Origin: CAIQQQ01 sp037445025
GTDB lineage: Bacteria > Pseudomonadota > Alphaproteobacteria > Acetobacterales > Acetobacteraceae
Length of the DNA: 64,000 nucleotides
Direction: 5' to 3'
Assembly (NCBI GenBank): GCA_037445025.1
Contig: JBBILI010000022.1
Coordinates: 1-64,000 of the forward strand
Shown: positions 17,027 to 26,678 of the stretch, one piece after another
How positions within the stretch are numbered: the stretch's first letter is position 1
Layout: each line of letters opens with the position of its first letter
Program-made: the position numbers and the translations under genes
Notes under the pieces: model-generated
Database searches by the model: none
Told to the model about the DNA's origin: nothing
What the model saw: the letters and a program-made list of their open reading frames with translations, nothing else

Positions 17027-17481
17027 GTGCGTTTCCAGGGGTTGCGAAGGCGAAGCCGGCCGAGCAGGGCCGCCTCGCGCTGTTCCATGCACCGGGCAGC
17101 GCCGGCGTGGTCATGATCATAGCCCTGCAGGTGCAGGGCGCCGTGCACCACCAGATGCGCCAGATGATGGCGCACCGAGGTGCCGGCTGCGGCGGCCTCG
17201 CGCTTCAGCACGCCGAGCGCCAGCACGATCTCGCCGGGGCCGCCGGGGGCGGACGGATCGAAGGTCAGCACGTTGGTGGGCTTGTTGATGCCGCGGTGGC
17301 GGGCGTTGAGCTGCTTCACCACCCGGTCTGACGCCAGGATGACGGTGGCGTGCGCCCCCGCCGTCTCGGCGGCGCGGCGGGCCAGGCGTTCGGGGAAGGC
17401 CATCGCCCGGCGCCAGGCCGGGTCATCCGTCACGATCTGGACCCGGGCCGCGGCCCGGGTCCGTATACTCCCGTCGATCAT
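17023..17481 (-). CDS. ybeY: Endoribonuclease YbeY (16S rRNA maturation)
   Basis: A 152-residue metalloprotein with the conserved zinc-binding motif HxxxHxxxxxH in VVHGALHLQGYDHD (~115-128), preceded by the family pattern LNARHRGINKPTNVLTFD. YbeY is needed for 16S rRNA 3'-end maturation and late 30S quality control. The ATG at 17481 overlaps the last bases of phoH. The large open frame upstream of it is antisense/out-of-frame phoH sequence and was discarded. The order miaB-phoH-ybeY-corC is a classic conserved run. Confidence 0.95.
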   Translation of the reverse strand: MIDGSIRTRAAARVQIVTDDPAWRRAMAFPERLARRAAETAGAHATVILASDRVVKQLNARHRGINKPTNVLTFDPSAPGGPGEIVLALGVLKREAAAAGTSVRHHLAHLVVHGALHLQGYDHDHAGAARCMEQREAALLGRLRLRNPWKRT

Positions 17482-17482
17482 G

Positions 17483-18535
17483 CTATTTGCCGGCACCTTC
17501 GTGCCGGCGGGCTTCGCGGCGCGTGTCCTTCTCGGCGGCGGCGCGCTGGTCATAGGCATCGACGATGCGGGCCACCAGCGGGTGGCGCACCACGTCGCGC
17601 TTGTCGAACCGGCACACGCCGATGCCGGGCAGGCCTTCCAGCGTGTCCAGCGCGTCGCGCAGGCCGGAGCGCGCACCCTGCGGCAGGTCGATTTGCGAGA
17701 GGTCGCCGGCGATGACCATGCGGGTGCCCTCGCCCATGCGGGTGAGGAACATCTTCATCTGCACCGGCGTGGTGTTCTGCGCCTCGTCGAGGATGACAAA
17801 GGCGTGCTTCAGCGTGCGGCCGCGCATGAAGGCGAGCGGCGCCACCTCGATCTCGCCGGAGGCCATGCGCTTGGCCATCATGTCGGCCGGCATCATGTCG
17901 CCCAGCGCGTCATACAGCGGGCGCAGATACGGATCGACCTTCTCCTTGAGATCGCCCGGCAGAAACCCCAGCCGCTCGCCCGCCTCGACCGCGGGGCGCG
18001 ACAGCACGATGCGGTCGACCGAGCCGGCCACCAGCATCGCCACCGCCTGCGCCACCGCCAGATACGTCTTGCCGGTGCCGGCGGGGCCGATGCCGAACAC
18101 CATCTCATGCGTGCCCAGCATCTCCATATACGCCGCCTGGCCGGGGCTGCGCGGACCCACGGCCCCCCGGCGGGTGCGGATCGCCGGCAGATCCGACAGC
18201 GGCAGGCGCGGATCGTCGATCTCGGCCATGCGCACGGCGGCGTCCACATCCGACGGGCTCACCGGCTCGCCGCGTTCCAGCCGGCGGTACAGCCCGTTCA
18301 CCGCCGAGGTCGCCGCCTCCACCCGCGTCGCATCCCCGCTGATCGCCATGCGGTTGCCGCGGCAGGCCAGACGAACCCCTAGTCCTTGTTCCAGACGCAC
18401 GATGTTGCGGTCGTGATCGCCGAGCAGCAGGGCCAGCAGCCCGTTATCGGCGAAGGTGAGGGTGACGGCCTTGCTCCCGACGGGAGCGGCCTGGTTGGAT
18501 TTGCGGTCAGCCGGAGACAGGGTGATGTGGGTCAA
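17483..18535 (-). CDS. phoH: PhoH-like ATPase
   Basis: A 350-residue P-loop protein with Walker A GIGPAGTGKTYLA (~147-159), Walker B HAFVILDEAQNTTPVQMKMF (~240) and the IAGDLSQIDLP motif (~274), all typical of the PhoH/YbeZ family. It is thought to act with YbeY in RNA metabolism. No ATG is available before residue 60. TTG 18535 overlaps the miaB stop as TTGA, giving a protein that begins THITLSP, so a TTG start with translational coupling is the best reading. Confidence 0.92.
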   Translation of the reverse strand: MTHITLSPADRKSNQAAPVGSKAVTLTFADNGLLALLLGDHDRNIVRLEQGLGVRLACRGNRMAISGDATRVEAATSAVNGLYRRLERGEPVSPSDVDAAVRMAEIDDPRLPLSDLPAIRTRRGAVGPRSPGQAAYMEMLGTHEMVFGIGPAGTGKTYLAVAQAVAMLVAGSVDRIVLSRPAVEAGERLGFLPGDLKEKVDPYLRPLYDALGDMMPADMMAKRMASGEIEVAPLAFMRGRTLKHAFVILDEAQNTTPVQMKMFLTRMGEGTRMVIAGDLSQIDLPQGARSGLRDALDTLEGLPGIGVCRFDKRDVVRHPLVARIVDAYDQRAAAEKDTRREARRHEGAGK

Positions 18536-19902
18536 GCGCAGGCGTGCTCCTGGGTGAGAGTTCCAGTCAGTGAGTTGGTGTGGGCGTGGGCGATATGCAC
18601 CGGCACGATCTGGCCGATGAGGCGTTCCGGCCCGAGCGCGTGCACGGGCTGCAGCCATGGGGTGCGGCCGCCGATCTGTCCGGGCTGGCGGCCGGGGTTG
18701 GTGAACAGAACCGGGACGGTCTGGCCGGTCTTGCCGGCGTTGAACGCGGTTTGCTGCGCGCGCAGCAGCGCCTGCAGCGTCTGCAGCCGGCGATCCTTGG
18801 TGGCCTCGTCGATCTGCGCACCGGCGCCGGCGGCGGGCGTGCCCGGCCGGGGCGAGTATTTGAAGCTGAACGCGCTGGCGAAGCCGATATCGCGGATCAG
18901 CGCCAGCGTGTCCTCGAAATCCGCCTCGGTCTCGCCGGGATGGCCCACGATGAAATCCGACGACAGCGCGATGTCCGGCCGCGCCGCGCGCAGCCGGGCC
19001 ACGATGTCACGATACTGCGCCGCCGTGTGCTTGCGGTTCATCGCAGCCAGGATGCGGTCGGAGCCGGACTGCACCGGCAGATGCAGGAACGGCATCAGCG
19101 CCGGCACCTCGGCATGGGCCGCGATCAGCGCGTCGTCCATGTCGCGCGGATGCGAGGTGGTGTAGCGGATGCGATCGAGCCCCGGGATCTCCGCCAGTGC
19201 TCGCACCAGCCGGCCGAGGGTGGACGGTGTGCCGGTCGCGTCCACGCCGTGCCAGGCGTTGACGTTCTGGCCGAGCAGCGTGATCTCGCGCGTGCCCTGC
19301 GCCACCAGCCGCCGCGCCTCGGCGATCACGGCCGCCATCGAGCGGCTGCTCTCGGCGCCGCGCGTGTACGGCACCACGCAGAAGCTGCAGAACTTGTCGC
19401 AGCCTTCCTGGATGGTCAGGAACGCCGTCAGCCCCTGCGGCGCCGCGGCCTCGGGCAGATGGTCGAACTTGTCCTCGGCGGGAAACTCGGTCTCGATCAC
19501 CGCCCCGGCCGCCCGGCTGGCATGCGCCACCATCTCGGGCAGGCGGTGATAGGTCTGCGGCCCCAGCACGATGTCCACATACGGCGCACGGGCCAGAATC
19601 TCGGCGCCCTCCGCCTGCGCCACGCAGCCGGCCACCGCCAGGATGGTCTTCTGCCCCGCCCGCGCGCGGGCTTCCTTCACCAGGCGCAGCCGGCCGAGTT
19701 CGGAGAACACCTTCTCCGCCGCCTTGTCACGGATATGGCAGGTGTTGAGGATGACCATGTCGGCATCCTCCGCCGACTCGCTCGGTCCGTAGCCGAGCGG
19801 CGCCAGAACGTCGGCCATGCGGCCGCTGTCATACACGTTCATCTGGCAGCCCCACGTGATCATGTGGAGCCGGCGGGTGTTGGGAGCGGACTGCGATGTC
19901 AT
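18532..19902 (-). CDS. miaB: tRNA-2-methylthio-N6-dimethylallyladenosine synthase MiaB
   Basis: A 456-residue radical-SAM methylthiotransferase. The N-terminal UPF0004 domain supplies cysteines in TWGCQMNVYDSGRM (~16), ILNTCHIRDKAAEKVF (~52) and AVAGCVAQAEG. The radical-SAM motif is IQEGCDKFCSFCVVPYTRG (~165-183). LPVQSGSDRILAAMNRKH and a C-terminal TRAM-like domain follow. It converts i6A37 to ms2i6A37 in tRNA. The start at 19902 matches the family length. An upstream ATG adds only an unrelated extension. Confidence 0.95.
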   Translation of the reverse strand: MTSQSAPNTRRLHMITWGCQMNVYDSGRMADVLAPLGYGPSESAEDADMVILNTCHIRDKAAEKVFSELGRLRLVKEARARAGQKTILAVAGCVAQAEGAEILARAPYVDIVLGPQTYHRLPEMVAHASRAAGAVIETEFPAEDKFDHLPEAAAPQGLTAFLTIQEGCDKFCSFCVVPYTRGAESSRSMAAVIAEARRLVAQGTREITLLGQNVNAWHGVDATGTPSTLGRLVRALAEIPGLDRIRYTTSHPRDMDDALIAAHAEVPALMPFLHLPVQSGSDRILAAMNRKHTAAQYRDIVARLRAARPDIALSSDFIVGHPGETEADFEDTLALIRDIGFASAFSFKYSPRPGTPAAGAGAQIDEATKDRRLQTLQALLRAQQTAFNAGKTGQTVPVLFTNPGRQPGQIGGRTPWLQPVHALGPERLIGQIVPVHIAHAHTNSLTGTLTQEHACA

Positions 19903-20083
19903 GCCTGAGGAGTCATTTCTGCTGAAAGCCCGTACGGCGCAACGCCGGGGCACTCCGCAGGAATGGTCAGGCATGGGGCCTGGGTCAAGCGCAACTGCAG
20001 TCGGATCCCTCCCTCACAGGCCTGCAGTGTCGCAGATCACCCGGTGGGCGTGTCAACCTTTGGCACGCGATGGCAAAGAAAGC

Positions 20084-21052
20084 TTAAACAAAAGCGGGGT
20101 TCTGCGCCGCCGCGACCGCGCCCGGCGCCGTCAAAGGGGTCGCGGGCCGGTTCTGCCGCAGCGTGGCGGCGCCATCGGCGACGATCTTCCACAGCACCGC
20201 CGTCAGCTCCTTGCGATTGGCATAGTCGGCAGGGTCGATCGGCTGGTGCAGCAGCACCGTCGCGCGCAGCCCCTGGTGCTGGGCAAGGCGCCAGAAATGC
20301 GAGGCGATGTCCATGTCGCCGTACCACGCGAACAGCGGCGCGGTGGCGCGCCCGCACGGCAGCCCGGCCAGCCGGTCATACACCAGCGAGACCGGCTGGA
20401 TGATCGGCGTGCGCCCATCCGGCGTCACCTTCAGCTCGGCGATCGAGAGGAAGGCCGAACGGAACGACATCACCCGCGCCCCGTCGCTGCTTGTGCCTTC
20501 GGGGAAGAGCACGAGATTGTCAGCGTCCTGCAGGCGGCCGGCCATATCATCGCGCTCGCGACCTGTGCTGGAACGGGCGCGGCGCACATACACGGTGCGG
20601 CCCAGCCGGGCGATGGTGCCGATGACCGGCCACTGCCCCACCTGTTCCTTGGCGATGAAGCAGGCCGGCAGCCGGCTGCCAAGGGCCAGCACATCGAGCC
20701 AGGAGGAATGGTTGGACACGAACACCACCGGCCGCCCATCCGCCGTGCGCGCGGCCACCTGGCCGATCACGCGCACCTCAAGCCCGATCGCCTGGCACAG
20801 GCCGGCCCAGTAGATGCGCGCAAACGCCGTCTTCGCCGGCCCCGCCAGACGCAGCAGCACCGCCTGCACCAGCATGCAGGGCAGCGTCCACAGCACGGCG
20901 AACAGGCCGCGACGCACCGCGCGCACCTGGCGCACCAGCGTGCGATGGACCGGCAAGGTGATGGAGGACCAGGCGGCATCATCCGCGGGAAGCTGCGGGC
21001 GACGCACCAGCGGCAGGCGTTTCGCTTTCAGGCGGCGCGGCGTGATATCCAT
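20084..21052 (-). CDS. PlsC-family lysophospholipid acyltransferase
   Basis: A 322-residue membrane-associated acyltransferase. The catalytic NHxxxxD is FVSNHSSWLDVLALG (~113-127), with the substrate-binding block LVLFPEGTSSDGARVMSF (~186-203) and a hydrophobic N-terminal helix (~48-70). It should add the second acyl chain to lysophosphatidic acid or a related lysolipid. It lies upstream of, and co-directional with, miaB with a ~180-base gap. Alphaproteobacterial genomes often keep an acyltransferase here. It could instead be a specialised ornithine-lipid type enzyme. Confidence 0.88.
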   Translation of the reverse strand: MDITPRRLKAKRLPLVRRPQLPADDAAWSSITLPVHRTLVRQVRAVRRGLFAVLWTLPCMLVQAVLLRLAGPAKTAFARIYWAGLCQAIGLEVRVIGQVAARTADGRPVVFVSNHSSWLDVLALGSRLPACFIAKEQVGQWPVIGTIARLGRTVYVRRARSSTGRERDDMAGRLQDADNLVLFPEGTSSDGARVMSFRSAFLSIAELKVTPDGRTPIIQPVSLVYDRLAGLPCGRATAPLFAWYGDMDIASHFWRLAQHQGLRATVLLHQPIDPADYANRKELTAVLWKIVADGAATLRQNRPATPLTAPGAVAAAQNPAFV

Positions 21053-21109
21053 GGCGTGCGGGTTACTCCCCTGTCCGTATGACGATATCGGAAGCGTCGT
21101 GACACTTCG

Positions 21110-22948
21110 TTGACAACATTTTCAAGCCTTCGGCCCCCGGTCCCGCTGGCGAAGCTGCTGGGGGTGGTGCTGCTGGCCCTGCTGCTGGCAGGTTCCAGCC
21201 CGCACGCCGCCGAGACCCTGCATTACACCGTGACTGTGGCGAAAACAGGTGACGCCGCGATCGACGACGCCCTGCAGGCCGCCGCCACGCTGGTGACGCT
21301 GCGGGGCGATGGCGCCATCGCCCCGCTGGGCCTGCTCGCCCGCGCCCGCGCCGACCAGGATCGCCTCGCCGCTGCCCTGCACAGCCTGGGCCGCTACGCC
21401 GGGCACATCGCCATCACCATCCAGGGGCTGGCGCTGGACGATCCCGCCCTGCCGGACCGGCTGGGGTCGCTCACCGAAGCCGATGTGGCGCTGGCCGCGA
21501 CACCTGGACCACTGTTCTGCCTGCGCCACATCATCCTGTCCGGCGATGCCGCCGGGCAGGCGCTCGATCTGCACGAAGGCGACCCGGCCCAAGCCGCCGA
21601 CGTGCTGGCGGCGGGGCAGCGCCTGCAGGAGAAGCTGCGCGAGGCCGGCCACGCCTTCGCCCGCGTCGATCCACCGATCGCCGATCTCGACACGGCCGTC
21701 GAGGCGATCGATGTCACGTACCAGGTCAGTGCCGGACCGCGTGTCACCATCGGGCCGATCACCGTGTCCGGCACGGAGCGGCTCAGCCCAGACTACGTGC
21801 TGCGCCGGCTCACGCTGCGACCGGGCGCCGCGTTCGATCCGCGCACCCTCGAGCAGGCCCGCGCCGATCTTGCCGGCGTGCCGGCCATTGCCAGCGTCCG
21901 GCTGATCCCGGCGGCGAGCGCCGATGCAGCGGGCCGACTGCCCGTCACCGCCGCGATCGTCGAACGCAAGCCGCGCAATGTCACGCTCTCGGCCGCCTTT
22001 TCCACCGACCAGGGCGGCAATCTGTCCGCCACCTGGCTGCACCGCGATCTGTTCGGCGCGGCCGAGCGGCTGTCGCTGTTCGCCGCCGTCACCGAGATCG
22101 GTGCGGGAGCGGCGAAGCAGCCGGGCTATCGCGCCGGCGCCACCTACACCGTGCCGGACTGGCTGGCGCGCGACCAGTCGCTGACCGCCACTGGCGTGGC
22201 CCTGCGCGAATCGCTCGACGCCTATGACCGCACCGCCAGCATCGCCAGTCTGGTCTTCGCCCGCCGGCTGACCGCGCAGATCACCGCCTCGGCCGGCGTC
22301 TCGGGGGAGCGCGCGCTGATCACGCAGGACGGTGTCGCCCGCAACTACGCTCTGCTGCAGACGCCGCTGACGCTGCACTATGACAGCACCGACAGCCCGA
22401 TCGAACCCATGCACGGGCTGCGCGGCGAGGCCGTGGTCACGCCCACCGCCAGCCTCAGCCACCGGAACGCGACGTTCTTCCTCACGCAGCTTGACAGCAG
22501 CGCCTATTTCGACCTCGCCGCACACGGGCGCACCATCCTTGCGTTGCGCGGGCTGATCGGTAGCCTGGTCGGTGCCACCACGTTCGACATTCCGCCGGAC
22601 CAGCGCTTCTATGCCGGCGGGTCAGGCACGCTGCGGGGCTATCGCTTCGAATCCGCGGGCCCGGCGCTGCGCAACGGCAAGCCCGCCGGCGGGTCGGCGC
22701 TGGCCGCCGGCACGGTGGAACTGCGCCAGCGCTTCGGCGAGAACTGGGGGGCGGCGATCTTTCTCGACGGTGCCGAGCTCGGTGCCGGTGGCCAGCCTTT
22801 CGGCGGCCGGCTCGCGCTCGGCGCGGGGGCAGGCATGCGCTACTACACCAGCCTTGGCCCGATCCGGCTCGACCTCGCGACGCCGCTGCAGCGCCGGCAT
22901 GGCCAGGACATCGGCGAGCTCTATCTCGGTCTGGGGCAGGCCTTCTGA
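21110..22948 (+). CDS. tamA: TamA, Omp85-family outer membrane assembly protein
   Basis: A 612-residue protein with a signal peptide (LLGVVLLALLLAGSSPHAAE). POTRA domains follow (~40-270; note VTIGPITVSGTERLSPDYVL), then a C-terminal Omp85 beta-barrel (~290-612). The barrel contains RFYAGGSGTLRGYRFESAGP (the RGY-type lid-lock motif at ~505) and ends with an aromatic residue (GLGQAF), as barrel proteins do. The predicted start is TTG 21110, and no better codon is visible. It overlaps tamB by one base. Together they form the TAM envelope assembly/lipid transport complex. Confidence 0.9.
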   Translation: MTTFSSLRPPVPLAKLLGVVLLALLLAGSSPHAAETLHYTVTVAKTGDAAIDDALQAAATLVTLRGDGAIAPLGLLARARADQDRLAAALHSLGRYAGHIAITIQGLALDDPALPDRLGSLTEADVALAATPGPLFCLRHIILSGDAAGQALDLHEGDPAQAADVLAAGQRLQEKLREAGHAFARVDPPIADLDTAVEAIDVTYQVSAGPRVTIGPITVSGTERLSPDYVLRRLTLRPGAAFDPRTLEQARADLAGVPAIASVRLIPAASADAAGRLPVTAAIVERKPRNVTLSAAFSTDQGGNLSATWLHRDLFGAAERLSLFAAVTEIGAGAAKQPGYRAGATYTVPDWLARDQSLTATGVALRESLDAYDRTASIASLVFARRLTAQITASAGVSGERALITQDGVARNYALLQTPLTLHYDSTDSPIEPMHGLRGEAVVTPTASLSHRNATFFLTQLDSSAYFDLAAHGRTILALRGLIGSLVGATTFDIPPDQRFYAGGSGTLRGYRFESAGPALRNGKPAGGSALAAGTVELRQRFGENWGAAIFLDGAELGAGGQPFGGRLALGAGAGMRYYTSLGPIRLDLATPLQRRHGQDIGELYLGLGQAF

Positions 22949-25900
22949 TGCGGTTCCTGCTGTCCATCGTCGTGCTGCTGGGTCTGCTGCTGGCGGGGCT
23001 GAACACGCCGGCGGGGTTCCGCGCGCTCGAAGCCGCCGCCGGCGAGGCCGGGGTCCGGGTGACGGGCCTCGGTGGCCGCTTTCCCGACCGGCTGACCGCC
23101 CGCTCCGTGGCCATCGCTGACTCGGCAGGGCCATGGCTCGATGTGCGCAATCTGGTGCTGGACTGGTCGCCCAGCGCCCTCCTGCACGGCGCCCTCGCCG
23201 CCGCCACCCTGCAAGCCGACAGCGTCACCGTGCAGCGCTGGCCGGCGGCCGGGGGCGGCACCAGCTCAGGCGGCTTTGATGTGCCGGACATCGCGCTTGA
23301 TCACCTCCAGGTTGATCACGTCGTCCTGCCGGAGGGAACCCTATCCGTGAACGGCGCGCTGCACCTTGGCGCCCACGTGCAGCTGCGTCTCGACATCGCG
23401 TCGGCGGACGTCCGGGGCACAGGTCCTGCCGCGCTGCACGCCACCCTGTCCGGCCCGCGCGACGCCGCGGTGCTGGACGCCACGGCCCACGCCGCCGGCA
23501 CCGACCTGACGGCCGCCGGCACCCTGAACCTGGATCACCCCGGTGGCCGGCTCACCCTTGCCAGCGGAAAGATTTCGGTCGGCGGCGCCTCCGTCGAGCG
23601 GATCGCGATCACGCTGAGTGGCACCGGTGCCGCGGCCGAGGCGCATGCCACGCTGACCGGCCTGCAGCTCCCCGGCCCGCGTCCGACTGTGCTGGGCGCC
23701 GATCCGATCACGCTGGAGGCGCGCTACGGCCCCGACCTGTCGCTCAATCTGCAGAGTGCCACGGCGCAGTTCAGCCTGCGCGCGCCCGTTCCCGGCGCCG
23801 CGATCGCCGCCGACTGGCGCCTGGTGCTGCCCGATCTCGCCGCCTTCAGCCCGGACCTCGCCGGCACCGCCATCCTCGCCGGACAGGCCGCCGGCACGGC
23901 GGACAACCTCGCCGTCCACACCACACTCGACGGCAGGCTGGCCAGCGGCCCGATCCGCGGCGACATCACCGTGCGCGGTCTTCCCGATGCCCCGGTCGCC
24001 GCCGCAACCGTGCAGGGCAGCTGGAACGGCACCGAGATCGCGCTGGAGGCCGGCGCCGCCCGTGGCCAGGACGGCGTGTTCCACGTCAATGTGCCACGCC
24101 TCACCGCCCTCGGCCTGGACGCGCGGGCGCTGCTGGCATTCGACCCGGCACAGGGCTGGCCCACCGGCACCGTGCTGCTCCACGCCGACCGGGTTCCCAT
24201 GGCCACCGGCACGCTGGACGCGACGCTGGATCTCACGGCACCCGCCACCGCAACCCTTTCCGCCGATGCCAGAGGCCTCGGCCTATCAAGCGTTTCCGTG
24301 GCCGCCGCCAGGCTGGCCGCCACCGTCACCGACGCGCTCGGCACGCCCAGGCTGAAGGCGCAGCTCGACGCGACCCCGCTGCGCCGCGGCCCCGTCACCG
24401 AAACCCTGCGGCTCAACGCCGACGGCCCCGCCAACGCGCTGACGCTGCGCCTTTCCGGCGCCGGCAGCGCCGATGTGCAGGCGGCCGCACTGCTCGACAC
24501 CGCGGCGCGCCGGCTCACGCTGTCCGCTCTGCAGGTGACAGCGGGCGGCCCAACGCTGCGGCTCACCGTCCCGGCGCGGCTCGACTACGCCGCGGGGTTC
24601 GCCATCGACCGCCTGCGCCTCGGCCTCGGCGCCGCCAGCCTCGATATCGCCGGCCGCGTCGCCCCGAGCCTCGCCCTCACCGCCTCGCTGCGCGCCCTGC
24701 CGCTGTCGCTGGCCCGGCTGTTCGACCCGGCGCTCGCCCTCCAGGGCACGCTGCAGGCCGACGCCACCTTGCGCGGCAGCACAGCCCGCCCGACCGGATC
24801 GATCCACCTCGCCGCCGCCGGCGTGCGCCTGGCCGGCGCAGGTTTCGTGCCGCCGGCGAGCCTCGCCGCCACCGCTGCGTTCGAGGGCACCCAGGCCCGG
24901 ATCGACGCCAGCGCCAAGGCCGGTCCGACAGCCCTCACCGTCTCCGGCACCGTGCCGCTCGATGCCGGCGCCTACGACCTCCGCGCCGCCGGCCATGCCA
25001 GCCTCGCCCTGCTCGATCCGCTGCTCGCCGCCGCCGGCCAGCAGGCGCGCGGCATGCTGTCGCTGGAGGCCAGCTTCACCGGCACCACGCCGCGCCTTGC
25101 TGGCCATGCGAGCCTGACCGGCGGCAGCTTCGTCGACGCCGCCCAGGGGCTGCGCCTGTCCGACATCACCGCCTCCGCCCATGCCGATGACAGCGCGTTC
25201 GTGCTCGACAGCCTGACCGCCCGGGCCGGCGGCAGCATCACCGCCGCCGCACGGCTGGACCGCACCGGCGACCAGGCGCTCACCGCCACGCTGACCGCGC
25301 GTGACATCACGCCGCTCACCAGCGACGCGCTGAATGCCCGGCTGTCGGCCGACCTCACCGCCAGCGGCACGCTCGCCGGCGGGCTGGCCGCCGCCGGCAC
25401 CATTCGCCTCGCCCGGGCCGATATCCGCATCCCCGATCGCCTGCCCGCCAGCCTGCCCACGCTGACCTTGCGCCAGGCTCATCCGCCGCCACCCCCCACG
25501 CCGTTGCCGATCGCGCTCGACATCACGCTGCTGGCACCGGACCAGGTGTTCCTGCGCGGCCGCGGCATCGATGCGGAGCTCGGCGGCCGGGTGCATCTCG
25601 GCGGCACCGCCGCCGCCCCGCAGCCGCAGGGCGGCTTCACCCTGCGCCAGGGGCAGGTGGCGCTGGCCGGCCAGACGCTGCGCTTCACCACAGGCCGGGT
25701 GAGCCTGGACGGGCATGTGCCGATCGACCCCACGCTCGATTTCACCGCCCGCGCGCAGGGCACCAGCGTCATCGCCACCCTCGCCGTCACCGGCACGGCC
25801 AGCCGTCCGCAGATCGCGCTGACATCGGTGCCCTCGCTGCCGCAGGACGAGGTGCTGGCCCAGCTGCTGTTCCACCAGAGTGCGGCGAGCCTGGGGCCGC

Positions 25901-26247
25901 TGCAGATCGCGCAGATCGCCACCGGTCTGGCCCAGCTCACCGATATCGGCGGCGCCAGCCGGTTCGATCCGGTGGGCAGCGTGCGCGAGCGGCTGGGGCT
26001 GGACACGCTGAGCGTGGGCGGCACCGGCGTGCTGGAGGGGGGGCGCAGCATCGCCCGCGGGGTGACCGTCGGCGCGCGCCAGTCCCTCAGCGGCACCGGC
26101 ACCCAGGCGACGGTGCGGCTCGATCTGGCGAAAGGGCTGCGGCTGGAGGCCGATGTCGGCGTGGCGCCGCCGGTGCCAAGCACCGTCACCCAGGGCGCCG
26201 CGCCGACGGGCAACCAGGTAGGTCTGACCTATGAGTTCGAATACTGA
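22948..26247 (+). CDS. tamB: TamB, translocation and assembly module inner membrane component
   Basis: A 1099-residue protein with a single N-terminal membrane anchor (FLLSIVVLLGLLLAGLNTPA), a very long repetitive beta-strand-rich region of Ala/Gly/Leu/Thr composition, and the C-terminal DUF490 domain. That domain is recognisable by GTASRPQIALTSVPSLPQDEVLAQLL, GLDTLSVGG and the final GLTYEFEY. TamB bridges the periplasm and contacts TamA. AsmA-like proteins of this family carry lipids along a hydrophobic groove. The start overlaps the tamA stop (TGATG). Confidence 0.92.
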   Translation: MRFLLSIVVLLGLLLAGLNTPAGFRALEAAAGEAGVRVTGLGGRFPDRLTARSVAIADSAGPWLDVRNLVLDWSPSALLHGALAAATLQADSVTVQRWPAAGGGTSSGGFDVPDIALDHLQVDHVVLPEGTLSVNGALHLGAHVQLRLDIASADVRGTGPAALHATLSGPRDAAVLDATAHAAGTDLTAAGTLNLDHPGGRLTLASGKISVGGASVERIAITLSGTGAAAEAHATLTGLQLPGPRPTVLGADPITLEARYGPDLSLNLQSATAQFSLRAPVPGAAIAADWRLVLPDLAAFSPDLAGTAILAGQAAGTADNLAVHTTLDGRLASGPIRGDITVRGLPDAPVAAATVQGSWNGTEIALEAGAARGQDGVFHVNVPRLTALGLDARALLAFDPAQGWPTGTVLLHADRVPMATGTLDATLDLTAPATATLSADARGLGLSSVSVAAARLAATVTDALGTPRLKAQLDATPLRRGPVTETLRLNADGPANALTLRLSGAGSADVQAAALLDTAARRLTLSALQVTAGGPTLRLTVPARLDYAAGFAIDRLRLGLGAASLDIAGRVAPSLALTASLRALPLSLARLFDPALALQGTLQADATLRGSTARPTGSIHLAAAGVRLAGAGFVPPASLAATAAFEGTQARIDASAKAGPTALTVSGTVPLDAGAYDLRAAGHASLALLDPLLAAAGQQARGMLSLEASFTGTTPRLAGHASLTGGSFVDAAQGLRLSDITASAHADDSAFVLDSLTARAGGSITAAARLDRTGDQALTATLTARDITPLTSDALNARLSADLTASGTLAGGLAAAGTIRLARADIRIPDRLPASLPTLTLRQAHPPPPPTPLPIALDITLLAPDQVFLRGRGIDAELGGRVHLGGTAAAPQPQGGFTLRQGQVALAGQTLRFTTGRVSLDGHVPIDPTLDFTARAQGTSVIATLAVTGTASRPQIALTSVPSLPQDEVLAQLLFHQSAASLGPLQIAQIATGLAQLTDIGGASRFDPVGSVRERLGLDTLSVGGTGVLEGGRSIARGVTVGARQSLSGTGTQATVRLDLAKGLRLEADVGVAPPVPSTVTQGAAPTGNQVGLTYEFEY

Positions 26248-26249
26248 AC

Positions 26250-26327
26250 GGATGACAGTTTCTTTGATTCTTTCTTTTCAATAAAAGAACTTCTTTTTTG
26301 AAAAAAAAAAGTAAAAAACTTCTATCC
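26250..26327. repeat. AT-rich paired-hairpin element, locus 2 (outward type)
   Basis: Two diverged copies of the AT-rich unit sit back to back: GATTCTTTCTTTTCAATAAA, then GAACTTCTTTTTTG with the following A-run. The outer arms GGATGACAGTTT and AAACTTCTATCC can pair. It sits between the convergent tamB and CopD/cytochrome genes, so it probably terminates both. The unit order is reversed relative to locus 1. Confidence 0.7.
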
Positions 26328-26678
26328 ATGGTGGTGCGCGGTGTGCGGCAAGACAGTGCCGGCCGGATTGTTGGCGTGCAGAAAGTCGATCAGGTTCCAG
26401 ACCAGCATGGAATCACCAGGCGGGTTCAGGCCGGGCATCGCCTGCTTGCCGTCGGGTGCCGCCATGCCGTGATTGATCCACCAGTACAGCTCGCCCTCGC
26501 TGTGCTCCCACAGATGCGGCGCCGTCAGGTCGGCCGGCGGTTCGGCCAAAGTGGCGGCCAAGGGACCGTCGCCCTTGCCGCCGGGTCCATGACAGGCGAC
26601 GCAGCCTTGCCGCACATAGGCGGCCCGGCCCAGCTCGACCGATTCCGCGTCCCCCGCGGAGTCCGACTGCCAGTAATT
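26322..26678 (-). pseudogene. Cytochrome c domain cut off from CopD by a frameshift
   Basis: In the frame +1 to copD, directly after its stop, the sequence reads NYWQSDSAGDAESVELGRAA and then VRQGCVACHGPGGKGDGPLA, a class I cytochrome c haem site (CxxCH). PADLTAPHLWEHSEGELYWW and a conserved distal Met in KQAMPGL follow. This 118-residue stretch has no start codon near its beginning and no signal peptide of its own. In the fused CopD-cytochrome family the last CopD helix would deliver it to the periplasm. Removing the T of the copD stop codon would join the frames as EPT-NYW. It is either a broken gene or a sequencing error. Confidence 0.7.
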
